A stretch of DNA of 64,000 nt from Epiperipatus broadwayi. Lineage: Eukaryota; Onychophora; Udeonychophora; Euonychophora; Peripatidae. The notes under the pieces are model-generated. The model did no database searches. It was not told the origin of the DNA and was given only the letters and a program-made list of their open reading frames with translations. Positions 44,587 to 59,144 of this stretch are shown here, piece after piece. Every line of letters starts with the position of its first letter. Position 1 is the stretch's first letter. The position numbers and the translations under genes were made by a program. The DNA is taken from contig JAQFVV010012498.1 of NCBI GenBank assembly GCA_028023455.1, positions 2,637,001 through 2,701,000 on the forward strand, in the 5' to 3' direction.

Positions 44587-47500
44587 CTGTGTAAATGATC
44601 ATATTCTTAAATGCATAATGTAGGAATAGGTTATTAATAAGTTAAACTTCTATTTCATTGGAAAAAAAAAACTAAATATTTTATAGAAAACATGGTTTTA
44701 TAGTTCAATAAATGTTTAGCACACTAAGTAGATAAAAATAAAGGTAAAACTGGCATTAAATAATTTATTTTAGAGCAAAACTGCTACAACAGCATTTCTA
44801 TAATGAAATTATGTAGAAGAAAGCATTACTTGTCAGGTATTGAGAGCATTTTCTTTCATATTGCATTGTTCAGGTAAGAATAATGAGCCATTGCTCACCA
44901 ATATTGGATCAATACAGTTATATGAAAAAAAACACAAGCCTGTACAGATTTCTTATGATTCAAAACATGGAAAATGGATGCATTAAGTACTATCTAAGAA
45001 CAATTTAAAAGTAGTAGTATAAAAATGAAATGTACATTTCAATATATATACATTTAAAAGTATATACGTTATGAAATATTTTTTGTACATCTAGATCTTC
45101 TCTGTGAAAGAATTTTGTGGATTCTACTATTTATATAAATGTCTGTTTTGGACTTTCAAACAATTTTTTGTAGTTTAAACCTCCAAAATCATTCACAAAA
45201 ACATTGATGCTGCCAGAAATATATATAAAAAGACACATTTCTTCCACAAAAGCAACTAATTAATGCCACAATGCAATCAACTTCCACAGGATTGAGGTAT
45301 TCTTGGAAACTGTTGTGACAATTGCTCAAATAATGGAGTGTACACATTCTATATGCCCCTCATTTATTGCTATCTTGACATCAACACTCCAAGAAATCAC
45401 AATCAAGGAAATTCTAAGGTCCACTAGTATGTGTTTCACATTTTTAGAAAACAACTTATATGCAGATTTTGACATTGTAAAATTAGAAAAACTGAAAATA
45501 ATATTTCTTTAATATAAGAAAAGAATAAAAAAAATTCCTTGGAAAAAAGTAAATTATTATTGCAACATTTTTTTTAAGTAGTAATAAATGAAATACCAGC
45601 ATAACAGTTTCCAATTAAAAAACAAACAAACAAAAATGGTTACTATACGTTCAAACTAATCAAACCATTTTTTTTTCTACAAAGAAAAAAATTAACTGAA
45701 TAACTTGTTAATGCTTTATAAGTTTATTTATTTATTTTTATTATAAAAAAAAATCAATGTTATTCGTCATCTAATTGTTTATTTTAAATTGCTTTCTTTT
45801 TTAATTAAAAAATGCATCGATCAATAAATATAATCTTTAAGTCTTTGCATTTGATTGATTAATCATCACAAAAACTTAAAACTGATACTACATTTGTATG
45901 GTTTAAATAAAATAATCTTATTTATTTAACAAGTTTATTATTGCTCTATAAAAATAAACTACAATAGCATCTGACAAAGTTATTACAAATTTTATCATAA
46001 TATTATTCTTTAGTGGATAATTTTTAGACTAATGAGTGTGTAATAAAATATTAAATTTTATCATAAAATTTAATAATTTTACAATTTTATTTTAAAATTT
46101 ATAAAATTGAATGACTAAAACATATTTACATACTTTATATCAATCTCTATCATTTTATAGCAATTTGTAGTTGTCAAAATTTAATGCTAGGTTTATGATT
46201 GTGATAATTGAGTTACACATGATGTTGTTAATCATACTAATCACTTTTGTTTTCATTTCTAAAAAAAATATTAATTAATATTATCTTATATTTAACCTTT
46301 CCAAAATATATTTAAATTGATTCTATTAAGATTAAATTAAATTACAGATTCACTTTCTTGATGACTTTAGAATATTTGAAGATTTTTTTGTCAATTTCTT
46401 AATTAAATACAAAAATAAAAAAAACAGTATGATTAATTTCTTATAAACGTATATAATCTTCATTTCCTCAATGATAGATTAATTATTAATTGCCAAAATG
46501 AATGTTTTGGTTGCACCCATTTAAAAATCAGTCCAGGAATTTTCAGTAATATCAGTACTTTTCAAATAGGGAGACTGTAGCCATACAAAGGAGGCATATA
46601 TCTTATTAGGAGAAGCCATAAAAATAAATTTTTTAACTTTGATGAGAAAATCTTACATATTATGCTACTATGGTAGTGCTTCGTAATAATCATTATTTTA
46701 AAATTCATATGTCCACACTATACATACCAGGGAATATCTTTCTTACATTTTCATTAATTTAATCTTTATAATACTAGTGTGTTTAATAACTCTTCATTAA
46801 ATATTTAACACTGAAATGAATAACTGGATAATAAAAACACAATGTATTTATACAATTCAGTCAGTCAAAAGTAGTAAAGATACAAAAACATAAGAATAAT
46901 AAGTAACAATGTTTCATATTTTACAATAATAAAAGAACTGTCCACATTATTTTGAATACCAGGTGGAAATAGGCAACAAATGTTATAGTGGAAAAAATTA
47001 TGAATAAGATTCATTTTATTTGAAATATCTGTATGTGCCTTTATATAAAGATTCACTCAAGCCTATGTGTATAATATGCTGAAAACAGCCACATGCTGAA
47101 AACAGTCACCAAGAGATTGTATGAAATCTAGAAAACATATTCACCATTTATATACTATGCACAGTGAATTCAAAAGTAATGCAAATTGATTTTTAGAAAG
47201 AAAAGTAAAAAAAAAAACTAAAATGGCAAATTAAGTTTTTTTTTCCAAATCATACTAAATTAAATGACAAATTAATAAAAAGCTTTTTTAAAAAATTGTT
47301 TTGCTAATTTTTAAAACAAAAAAAAAGTATATAATTGACAAAGATCTCATTTTACCAACAGTAATAAAAATTTGTATAACCATATATAGTTCAGAAATAT
47401 TAAACCCTTAAAAATATTCTGTGTCCCCAGTGACTACATTATGGTAAGTTACCTGACAATATAAATGTTGCAAATTTATTTGGTTTTGTTAGTTACCTGT

Positions 47501-50500
47501 ATAATTTGCAAATTAATAAAGTGCTGCTGTGTTATAGAAATCTCAACTAAAGGAACAGATGTATTAGAAAAGGTATATTAAATATTTGTTCTAATAAAGG
47601 AAATGTTCATTGCATTATCCACAGAGAAAACTTACTATTTTGACATAAAAAAAAATTACTTTGTAAAATGACATCAGAAGTTTGCACAATAATTAATTAC
47701 ATAAAAAGTGAAATCACTAATACAAAATTCTTTTGAATTTTATGTGAAAAAATGAATTCCAATTATGAATTAATTGTGTATCACATAGAAGTGAGATGGC
47801 TATCATATGATAAACATCTAAAAGTGTTAATATTAAAAGATGCATTATGAATTTTTCTTTTTGGTAAAAATCCCCATTATTATTTCATTTTTTTAATCAA
47901 AATTGGATATGCTATCTTACATGATAGATTTTTTCAATAAAGTAAATAAACTGATTTTTTTCCCTGTGAGAAAAAGTACTCTTATATTATCCTTAACCAC
48001 AAAAATGTAAATATTTCAAAATAAACTTTTTGTATGGTTAAAAGGTTCTAGAAATAACAATAAAGAAATGTTTCCTCCTTCTAATAAATTTTTTGAAAAA
48101 ATAACCTTTTATTATCAGAAAAAAATAAAAAATCACATCACAAATTCGATTTTTTTTTTGAAAAATATTTTCCTACAAATTCGATATTTTTTTTTTTTTG
48201 AAAAATATTTTTATAATTTAAATGAAAATAAACAACATAACTAGATAAGAACATTATTTACTCTATCTCTACTATTTAGCAATCTCCTGTTATTATCTCA
48301 AGCAGAACTAATTGATATGAGAGCAGATTCATTTATTGAATCAGAAATTTGTAATAAAAATTTTGGATCCAAAAACAAAAAGAATATTCTCTTTCATTGG
48401 TAAATACAGCATTAAATATTCTGCATTTTAATTACTATTACAAATTAAAAGCAAGCATAGATCATGTTTATCGATGGAAACATTGAAAAAAATCTAAGAC
48501 TTGCTGTGTCAAATATTTTATCTAATATTAATTTTTTGTGTAAAATTATTCAAAAATATTTATCATATTAGTTCTTGATTATATTCATTTATAAATTTAT
48601 AAGATTCCACATTATATAATTATATACATAATAATAATTATTAACAAGACAGAGTTCAAATATCATAGTTTATTCTTTTTAAAGATCTAACAAGTTTTTA
48701 AAATTTTATAAGTGTTTTGAAAAAAAAAAAAATCTGTCATATTAAATTTTTATTAAAATCTTTTTTATTCAATTTTTGCTCTCACCATTATTAATAAGTT
48801 TTATGTTTTATAGTTCATGATCTTTGTAATATTTAAAAATATTTTGTATTGTCGAAAATATAAATAAAAAAATTACAATAAAATTATATAGATCGCTAAA
48901 TTATTTATTCAAATAAAACTGTATAAAATTTTTTTTGGGAAGAGGAGCTGCAAGTGATTTCAGATATTCTACAGAGCTTTGGTATCAGCAAGTTTTAGAA
49001 TCATTGTTTAAAATAGTCAATGACTCTTTTTTAATTTAAAAGTCTTTAATATTATTTTTTAATAAATTTTCTTGACCTAGTTCTTGTATGCATAACTTTA
49101 AGTTGTAGCAAAACGATTGCACACTGGATGTTTAAATGTACGGTTTTTCGCATTATTCTTGGTCAGAGTAAAATAGAATTTCTTCAAAGAAAATGTCAGT
49201 GCTGTATATTGTTTTCTAGTGTCACTTGAAGTATCTCCTGGGTTCATTTTCAATAGAGAGAAAAATAATTACAAGTGGTGTGTTTTCTCTATGCTTAAAA
49301 AATAATCTTTGTCAATGCTTTGATAGTTATAATATTTATAAAGTATATTGTTAAATTTAATTATTTGTTATTTTGTCTATAATGTTTTCTTAATTAATTT
49401 AATGCCAATTGTAAGTTAAACTTTTACTGTCTTCAATTTTATATTTACTTTTAATTGCATTTTCATTATCTTCCTCTACTTTTTTTAAAAAGTAACTTCA
49501 CATTCAGTTTTTTTTTTTTTTTTACCAAGATGAAAGCAGTACGATAAACACACACACACACACATATATATATATGATTAGCTAAATTTTTGAATGATTT
49601 TTACTACAAATTTTTATAATCTTTGTTAAAATTCTAATTCAATATAATTTTTTTAAATTTAATATGTTGTCAATATAAAATTTGACAATATTTTATAATA
49701 TAACGTTATGTTTTTGGACATTATTTTTAAAATTCTATAATTTTTTATAAATGTAACATCAATAAAGCACTTACATTTTTTTTAATAACAATGGTTTTTA
49801 AATCTCTTTATATTAATGAATCTTTATTATAGATACTAATAATTTTTTATTGAAGATGAACCCAAACTTTTAATCTTTTTAATCTTATAATATTTAATCA
49901 CAATTATTTTGAAGATATCTTATCTGTTTAACATTATTTAATAAATTTTAACAGAAAAATCTATTTTTTAACAAGATTACTAAAATCTGTTTTTATAGAC
50001 AAAACTTTATTTATGTGAGATAGTAATATTTAATATTTATAAAGGATTAAAAATGTTAGAAATTACAAATAATCAGTTTTCAATAAAAAGAATAAGTAGA
50101 TTTTAAAAGTGATTATAACATAGTTTTTCCAAATAGTAAAGGAATTAAAAAAAAAAAACACAAACAAATGATATGTTATTTTGCATTAAATTTGTACGTT
50201 AAGAAAATTTACCTGAATCCATACGAAACTCTAAAAAATATCAAAATATAATAACAATGAATTGATCTATTAAAATCACTACGAAGATTAACATTAGTAG
50301 GAATAGAGAAGACAATACTATCCAAAACTTTTTATAGAAACTGTAGTTAAGTATTTTATAAATTAAAATGGGATATATGTTTAGATTCTTCAAAATATGC
50401 AGTTATTGTTTGGAAATCAGAAAAATAAAATCTATTAGATAAAAGTAAATAAATAAAGTAATTACTAAAAAACGTTAAAAAAATGTTTAATAGATTTTTC

Positions 50501-51235
50501 AGAAAAAGAGGAAGTCAAAAAAATAGCAATAGCTTAAAAATATTAAAAATATATTAACCTGAGATTACACTGTTTTTAAAATCATTAATAGAAAAAACAA
50601 ACAAAATGAAAACACTTTAAGTTTAGGGAAATTATTTCGTTAAAATTACATTCACTTGCACATTAATGAATGATTAATACACGGTACACTTCATATGTAA
50701 TAATTTGCATATAAGTATGTGTGCGGGTATATTTAATATTATATAAATATTATTATGTTAATTGTTTTAAGTAATAATCCAATGAAAATCACGAGAGAAA
50801 AGGGATATAGCAACAAGAAATTAAATTATAAAAATATATTCTTCTTTGTGAAAATAACAGATCGACAAGTCATATTAAAATGAAACTTTTTATTAACTTT
50901 ATTGGATGCTTTTATGTTTTGAGAGAATCTATGCATATAGTGCAGATAAACTACCTACAAGAAACTATATTTTAATTAGCGTATTCTATATACTGAAATG
51001 ACTGCTTTCATAAGACGAGTTAAAAAAGGACAATAAAAATGGATTGCTAGATTTAAACACATTGATGTATGTTTTCTAAAGGACCATGGATTTATATTAA
51101 GATCATCAAATAAATAAAAACACAAATTCCAGGGCATTATAAATTTGTTTTTGCTTTTAGTAAAATATTCAAATTGCCAATCAAATTTGGAGCATATGCA
51201 TGTAAAACAAAATAATTACATGCATATTAGAAATA
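44587..51235. other. Long AT-rich stretch without recognisable gene
   Basis: About 6.6 kb with no domain, no R, H, S or PLE sequence. Small features: a tandem ACAAATTCGAT...GAAAAATATTTT duplication at about 48135-48210, a short GCTGAAAACAG duplication at about 47079-47108, and a (CA)n-(TA)n tract at about 49550-49575. Confidence 0.6.
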
Positions 51236-51876
51236 ATCAATGAAATATAATATAAATCTTTATTATATAATAATAACAACTTGTAAATACATCACAGAAA
51301 AATTATATATATAAAAGCCTTTTTCGGTAATTCTCAATTTTTTTTACCCTTCTCAATATGATACCTCGTACTAATACTAACACGTATATTACGTATATAG
51401 CGACATCTATTGACATTTTCTATAATTCACATTTTATCATTTTATTTATTTCCCCTTACATTACTTTCCATTCTTTATCCATTACCCAATTATTCATTAA
51501 ATCAATTGACTTTTTGTAAATGTTCATACATGTATTTATATTATATTTTATATAATTTGTTTCATATATTTTCCTTCTATTCATTTCCTTTATATAATTT
51601 AATGGTCTTATGTTTTTAATACAATCTATTTTATGTCCAGATTTTAAATAATGAACATATAATGCTGATCTATCATCCCTCCTTTCAATAGCACTATTAT
51701 GTTCTTTTGCCCTTTGTTCTAATATACGTGTTAGTATTAGTACGAGGTATCATATTGAGAAGGGTAAAAAAATTGAGAATTACCGAAAAAGGCTTTTATA
51801 TATATAATTTTTCTGTGATGTATTTACAAGTTGTTATTATTATATAATAAAGATTTATATTATATTTCATTGATTA
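51236..51876 (-). mobile_element. PLE-C endonuclease fragment between 156-bp inverted arms
   Basis: Left arm 51236-51391 and right arm 51721-51876 are almost exact reverse complements; landmarks are GCCTTTTTCGGTAATTCTC, GATACCTCGTACTAATACT and AACACGTATATT. The 329-bp centre holds a minus-strand GIY-YIG C-terminal fragment. The symmetry of coding remnant plus inverted arms looks like a compact, possibly recent, unit rather than random decay. Confidence 0.85.
51456..51726 (-). pseudogene. PLE-C GIY-YIG endonuclease C-terminal fragment
   Basis: An open frame of about 90 codons without a start: RILEQRAKEHNSAIERRDDR, SALYVHYLKSGHKIDCIK and the rest, ending KEWKVM and stop. REH/KEH, SALxxH and SGHKID correspond to VRRDEHANA, SALSFH and SGHKIDF in family B, so this is the second half of the nuclease. 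The GIY and YIG strands are missing, so it cannot be a working enzyme. The plus-strand ORF at 51410-51619 is its shadow. Confidence 0.82.
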
Positions 51877-53250
51877 TAAGATAAACAACATAAAGGAGTA
51901 TTATTTCTTAGAATTAAGTAAATTAGAAATAATGTGAACCATTATACATAAAATAAAATACCAATTCCATAGAGAAGCCAAATAAATTTTCAACAACTAT
52001 CCGAATAATTGTTCACTAAAAGAAAAAAATATAGAATATCAAATATATCAAGCTTTAGTTGTGAGTTCGTAATGCCTCCTATCAGATGTAGTAGTTGATT
52101 ATATGCTAAAAGAATACTTATTATGCATATATTGGAATTCTAACACCTATATTACAATGTTTGGGAATAACATAGTAAGCAGATGAATACATGTAGCTGA
52201 TATTTATTAGATAATACAGGAATCAGTGATTATTAAAATTTATCTTTGGATAGATTCATATATGTATTGAAAGTGGATTACATAACTATCAACTACCTAC
52301 ATTATATATAAAGGAGTTAAAAATACTAAAAGTAGTATGGAATAGATTATATTGGATTATCGCAGGGACCACAATCAAATTCTCTAGTGCTATTATTATT
52401 TCATTTTGGATACCTACAAATTCTTATACCAGTAAAGTGAATATTGAATGCTAAATGTTTCAATGATGTCTTCAAGTTTTTGCTTTTAATTTTATTTAAC
52501 TTATGTTATATATAAGTGTTAAAGAAGGATTTCATATATAGTGTTATATAAAGTAAACAATCATATTTACACATTCAATTAAAGGAAGCTGCCTTAAACC
52601 CAAAAGAATACTTGCCAAGATAACTTATTTTGGTTTAACCCCAATATAGACCATAATAAATTTATAATTCTTAATACTAAATTATTATCAGCAAAATTAA
52701 TCAAAACATGTATCTTTTTTTAATTTAAGCAAAGTACCTTGTTTAATATCATCCATAGTGTAGATTCACACATACTAATTATTATAAGCTAATGCTATTT
52801 TAATATGAAAATTCATGATGTACATTCTAGTTACCAATGAAAATAAAATATTTATCTATTAAATTAAAAATCCTAGCTTTAATGGATTTGTTTTATATTA
52901 TCCAGATAGGTCTACATAATTAAACATCAATTCATATTACCAAAATTATTAATTAATAGTAGATTTTATCAAAGAGCTAGCAATATTAACAAACCAAATA
53001 AATTCAGATTATGATACTGTGAATGAGGGAATTAGGTTTTCATACATATGCTTATGACTTTATTTTCATCAAGCATAATTCTGTAGTCTTAAATTACAAA
53101 TTTCATAAATATTAAAAGGGTCTTTAGTTCATGGGACATATAAATTATAAGTTTTTTATATAGCTCTCATTTTGGAATATATATGATGTAGATGTTTTTA
53201 CATCCACTCTGTAGCCATCTCATCCTTTTTTCTCATGTCATACCATTGCA

Positions 53251-53281
<31 letters not shown>

Positions 53282-56200
53282 CCTACAAAAATTCAAAATA
53301 GCTAAATCGAATGATTCACCCGAATGATGACTCCCTTTTATTCCAACCTAATTTAACTTAGTGGCAAGAATTCATTTTTTTAACTTAATAAATAAATAGC
53401 TATTATTTTTTGACTCTGATTAAACGAATATAGATTTATAAATGAAAACGTGGACTATGCTCAGTGGTCGGTTAGTTATAAAAATTCAGCTGCAGAGATA
53501 TGCAATTAAGATAAAGAAAGAAATTAAAATCATAAAATAAATTATCATCAGTAAAATAAATAACTTGGGGGAAGAGAAAGAAAACTGCAATCGTTCCCTA
53601 ATTAATAATTTAGAATAAAAATAGCATTTTCTCTTTATCAAAAACACATTCTCTGAGCTACAAGTATTTGCACCTTTAAACAATAATGATAATTTCTTAT
53701 GTGTTTGTTAATGTTTTTTTAAAAAAAATATCTATTATGTAAATTATTTGCTAATATGATTTGAAAATACCTTTATTATAGCACAATTGAAAATTAAATT
53801 CTTTTATGCCACAACATAACTGTAATATCAATAATAATCGATCACTTCTTAAATAAGGAATGATGATAATGATAATAATCTCAGGGTTCCTTTGTTTACT
53901 TTATGAAAATACTCTACAGTACTGTGCTGTCACACATGACTGGCATTCTGGTAGGCTATAGGAAACATTCCCTTCACTTAAAAGCTAATGTGTCATCCCA
54001 TATCACAACAATTAGTATAACCATTTAAAGGGGTGATAAATATGATCAATAATGAAATAAATAATTACATAAAATTTGGAATAATACAGCCTTTTTATCC
54101 AGGATTTCAGCCAGAATAATGGAAAGACAAAGGTACATTTTGTATCCTTCCATCATCCATGGCAACACAATAAATTAACTAAAATTAATTATTTCAATAA
54201 TTTAACTAAATGTAATTGGAATAATGTGCAGTCAGGGTTAATAACTTGGAAAGAAATTCATTTTACTATTAAATAATGTTTAATCCGTAGTTTGCAATTC
54301 CCATAAAATAATTATCATCAAAATAAAATGTTCGGATCTGCATAAGATTGTTTATCTGGTATATTAAGATTTCTAAAGTTTGAAATAATTTAGGACTCAA
54401 GAAAATGTTTTGCAAATATTTTGCAAACACACTTATACTTGGCATATAAAAAATAAATACATTGACAATGAATATTGAAAAAGACTACATTTTATTATCA
54501 ACACAGAATGAAACAAAATACACACATTTATTAAATAATATAGCTTTGATATTACAAATATATTAAGCTGTCCTTTATCAGAGTATAAATTAAAATAATA
54601 AATTCCTGTATGTTTGGGATCCAGCTATTAAACTGAAGTATCTAGCTGAAATGTGCAGCTGATTTACCACTACAACTACACTGATTTATAATTTTAGTAA
54701 ACTTCCTATAAAATAAATCTCTAACCTTTAATCATATGGCTAACTAAATCTTTTTTTATTACTATTACGATATAAAATACACAAAAGTAATTGCATATTA
54801 TTTGGGTAACCTAATAAGCTGGGTTCAAATACAATTCTTTTAAAATATTACATTTATTACTAATAAATGTAACCAAGTTATGGATTATAATTAAATAAAT
54901 TATGATTAAGTATGGGTCATTTATCAGACATCCACTCACCATTTCATGTTTAACTTAATGTCCACATAAATTATAATAAATATTTAATTATTAATGACAT
55001 AATTCAAGTGAAGAATATTTCTTAACTATTGATAACACTAAAAAATTGTGTTTGAGTATTCCTTTAATAAATAAGCATTTCCAAATCCACAATTTTAAAT
55101 TACTTTTCTCCATTGGTTTGCTTATATGCTACCAGAAAGGCTCAGTAGCAAAATACAGACATTGATCACAATTACTAAGGCACTATTGATAATAAAGCGC
55201 ACCTTGTTGAACTAACACCTCAAATCCAACATTCATCCTTGTCATAACTTTTAAACAGAGCATGATAATCTACACCTTTTATGGTGGAAAGAAATGAGGA
55301 ATGTAAAAATACTAACTAATATCTGCAGAATAAAATACTACACTAAAGCATTTGGTGGTTCCTAGCCTATTTCTCAAGCATACAAATGTATAGGTGTGGA
55401 TTCTATATCACCACCTAAAGAAAAGAACATGTACAAAAGATAATCCTCTCTTGTGATTAAAAACATCATAAGTAGAATAAATATTACATAAACTCTGGAT
55501 CATCCTCTTCATGGTACTCTGTCTAATTGACTATAAAACATGCATAACACTATATCAAAACTAATCATCTCATGAAAAATAAAGTATTTTGGGGAGAGCA
55601 TCTCCATCCCACAAAACAAAATATATTATAAATATTAAAATATGCTAATATTAAACATATACTAACTCTACATTTAGGCAAGATAGCTAAACACCCTAAT
55701 AATAATAAACCTATATTAAAATATATACTTCAATCAACATCTGAAACCAATGAATTAAAAAACACATGTCAGCCAAGTGATTGTATATAACATGCAGAAA
55801 GTAGAATAAATTTAATTCTAAACAAGGAACATTCGACAGCAATGTATGGCATACAAGCTTAAACTAAAATAAAGTGGATGTACTATTAAAGAATCACTGT
55901 TATTAAATTACTTAATTAATACAATATAAATTCTGTTGAAAATTTAAACAAAAAATATCTTGTTATAGCATTTTTTTTATTAAATAGTTACTTCTGATAA
56001 ATTTAAAGTACTGTTTTACCCATTAAAAAAATATAAAACATTTTTTAAAAAATACTTAACATGCAAAGTTCATATTTCCAGTTGCATGTAATAAATCACA
56101 TATATTTCATAGGTATCACTTCATATCAAATACAATCTACACCTAAAGTAATGATAGTAAGACCTACACTTGTCATTACAAAATCCTTAAAATATTATGC

Positions 56201-56889
56201 AATAAATATAAACTTTAACATATATTAATATTATAAAACAAAATATAATATTACCAATTAGTTTTTTCTTTTTTTAAAAAAATGAAAACCAAAAAAAACA
56301 TTAAATAAATAAATAAATAGTATCTCATTAGTAGAACTATTTCTCTGCTGAGCTGTCTATCCAGATAAAGTGTTTCCATCCGGTCACAGTTTACAAAGCA
56401 CTGAATGTAATAAATGCATTTTTTTCTAATGAAAAGTTTTTTTTCTTTAGAAATTATAATAATAAACATGTAAAAAAAATGTAGTAAAAATGAAGCTTAA
56501 TTCCCAATTGGATTATAATGATAAAGATCTGGATTCTAAAAAAAATGAATATTATAACATTGATGATAAACATACACATTATTTGAAGACTATATGTATA
56601 GTTAGCTAGCTAGAACAGTGAAGAAAATGTGCACTTTTTCCTAGAGATTAATATTATAATAACTGCAGTTGAATTAGAGAATGAATGAAGCTACAAGAAT
56701 TCCATTATGCACACAATATAAATATAATTTAAATTTATTCTCAGGTCAATAAAGATATTATTAAATTGTCTTTTATAATTTTAGCACTTTACTTTCAAAT
56801 AGTTTTTTTTCAAAGAATGCATGTATATTTAATTTTCACATTTATTTAAAATAAGTCATTTTTTTCTTTAAAAAAATGCATGTATATAG
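51877..56889. other. Long AT-rich stretch without recognisable gene
   Basis: About 5 kb. A (TA)n tract is at 53250-53279. 53880-54200 and 55100-55870 are somewhat less AT-rich and may hold old element remnants, but I recognise no domain. Confidence 0.55.
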
Positions 56890-57126
<237 letters not shown>

Positions 57127-58200
57127 ATCTAGACGATTACTAGTGAACCAAATATATTTCAATGTATAAAGTGCCTCTATTTTTTTTTTAAAAGCAGACA
57201 ATATATTTTTAAAAAACACAGAAAAATGTTTCCAGTTCTTTTTTTTTTTTTTAATATTCCCTTTACTTATTGTTCTTTTATACCAGGTAAATATTAACAA
57301 ATAAGAATAAGTTATTAAATAATTAGTTTTAACTTGAAAAATATTTATTTTCATTACTTCAGATAAAACAACAAATTTATTTATCCCTTTGGTTAATTCG
57401 TCCATTTTAGTTTTGTTTAAAAAAAGTCTAACATCCAAGACATGACAAAGATACAGAATGTTTTACCAAAATTTTTATTCGAACATTGTAGATGGAACTT
57501 CCATTATATTACAAATTTATTTTTACAAAATTAGAAAATAATAATGTAACAAAATTTAGCATGGTTAACTATGAAGAAAAGAAACAGACTATCAAAAAAA
57601 AAATGAATTGAGTATTTATTGGTCATCCTCTTAACCCCAGAGACGTCTACCAAAAAAATCATTTGATTACAACATAAACAAAAAAAAAATGTATAACTTA
57701 TTAGAATTATGTAGTTTTCAATATTATTTAAAATATATTACAAAACAGTTTAATAAATGAAAATAATAAATACATTCAAAACAACAATAATTATATATGA
57801 TTATAATTACCCATGAAACTATTTTCTTCAAAATAAATTCACCAGAAGTTGTTTTTATTCAAAACAATACGATCTTAAAATTTACTTAATTGATTTTTAT
57901 GGTTTTTTCTTTATATAATCATTTTAGAACTAAATACAGTTTATTACATTTTTTTAAAAATTATATTAACTTGCTATTTATTCCAATATCTTATTTAGAT
58001 TAACCTGTCATTTTAAAAACATGATATTGCATTGGAAACATATTCTTTATTCACACAAACCATATCTAGGTAAATGAGATAGCACACTTTATTAACCAAA
58101 TATTATTACTTTATTTTTTTTATTTTTATTTTTTTAAAGAATAACATCAATTTCATGTATAAATAATATTAGATAAAACCATATGCCAAAAGCACTGGGT

Positions 58201-58202
<2 letters not shown>
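57127..58202. other. AT-rich DNA without recognisable gene
   Basis: Homopolymer-rich sequence; nothing recognised. Confidence 0.55.

Positions 58203-58294
<92 letters not shown>
58203..58294. repeat. (TA)n microsatellite, about 90 bp
   Basis: The longest pure TA tract in the window. It is followed at once by a short R end fragment (AGTCATATGTTACATGACCT, about 58309-58328). Confidence 0.95.
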
Positions 58295-58298
<4 letters not shown>

Positions 58299-58344
58299 AA
58301 AGAAATAAAGTCATATGTTACATGACCTAATATTATATATATAT

Positions 58345-59144
58345 TGTAACTGAATAACACAAGAGTTTATATTAATTGAGTCCCACTGTTGAAGAGGTGA
58401 AAACATAACTGATATAATTATGCAATGCCAGGAATTAACTATGGGCTTTTTCCATATTGAATAATATTATATTATTAAGCTATACATAGCATTAGCTAAA
58501 AATGTAATAGATGTTGATTATAGATAAGAAGATCAAATTTAACTCTGTATATTTGCACCTAAATATGTAAGCTATCTCAACTAATTGCTTTTAAAAATTC
58601 AATTCTAATGTAAAAGACTGTAACTTTATTATAATATCTTGCCTGCAAATAAATTTATATAAATAACAATTGATAGAGATTCATACATTTAAAACACATC
58701 AATGAATCTATAATTCAATAAATAAATAATTCAATAAACATGTAATTCAAGAACTAGATATCTATAATTTAATAGACATGTAAATTGAGGAATAGATAAA
58801 TAAATACCTAATAAAAGCAAATCAAATAATTGCACTTATTGATAATTATATTCAAATTTATTAATGCCATAATATAAAGGAAAATTATATTTATCATAAA
58901 ATTCAAAATTCATTATATATTACAATCTATCTTGACTCCATTACAGTCTCTAAAGTTTCTGATCTACATTTACTTAAATGATATCCTAATATAAATCTAC
59001 AATCACACAAACAAATGGTTAATAACATACCATCTTTCACACTAACTTTTAGGAATAAATAATATACCATAAGGTTTGAGAACGTTCAAATGTTAAAAGA
59101 CATCAAGCTATTAAATGAAAGTATTTTTTTAATTATAAATTACT
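58345..59144. other. AT-rich DNA, possible LTR-like start
   Basis: TGTAACTGAATAACAC begins right after a short TA tract, similar to the starts at 12881 and 42444, but no matching end was found. AT-rich tandem-like ATTCAATAAA words lie at 58690-58800. Confidence 0.35.

Noticed and set aside
51410-51619. 69-residue plus-strand ORF
   Set aside because: Shadow of the minus-strand PLE-C nuclease fragment.
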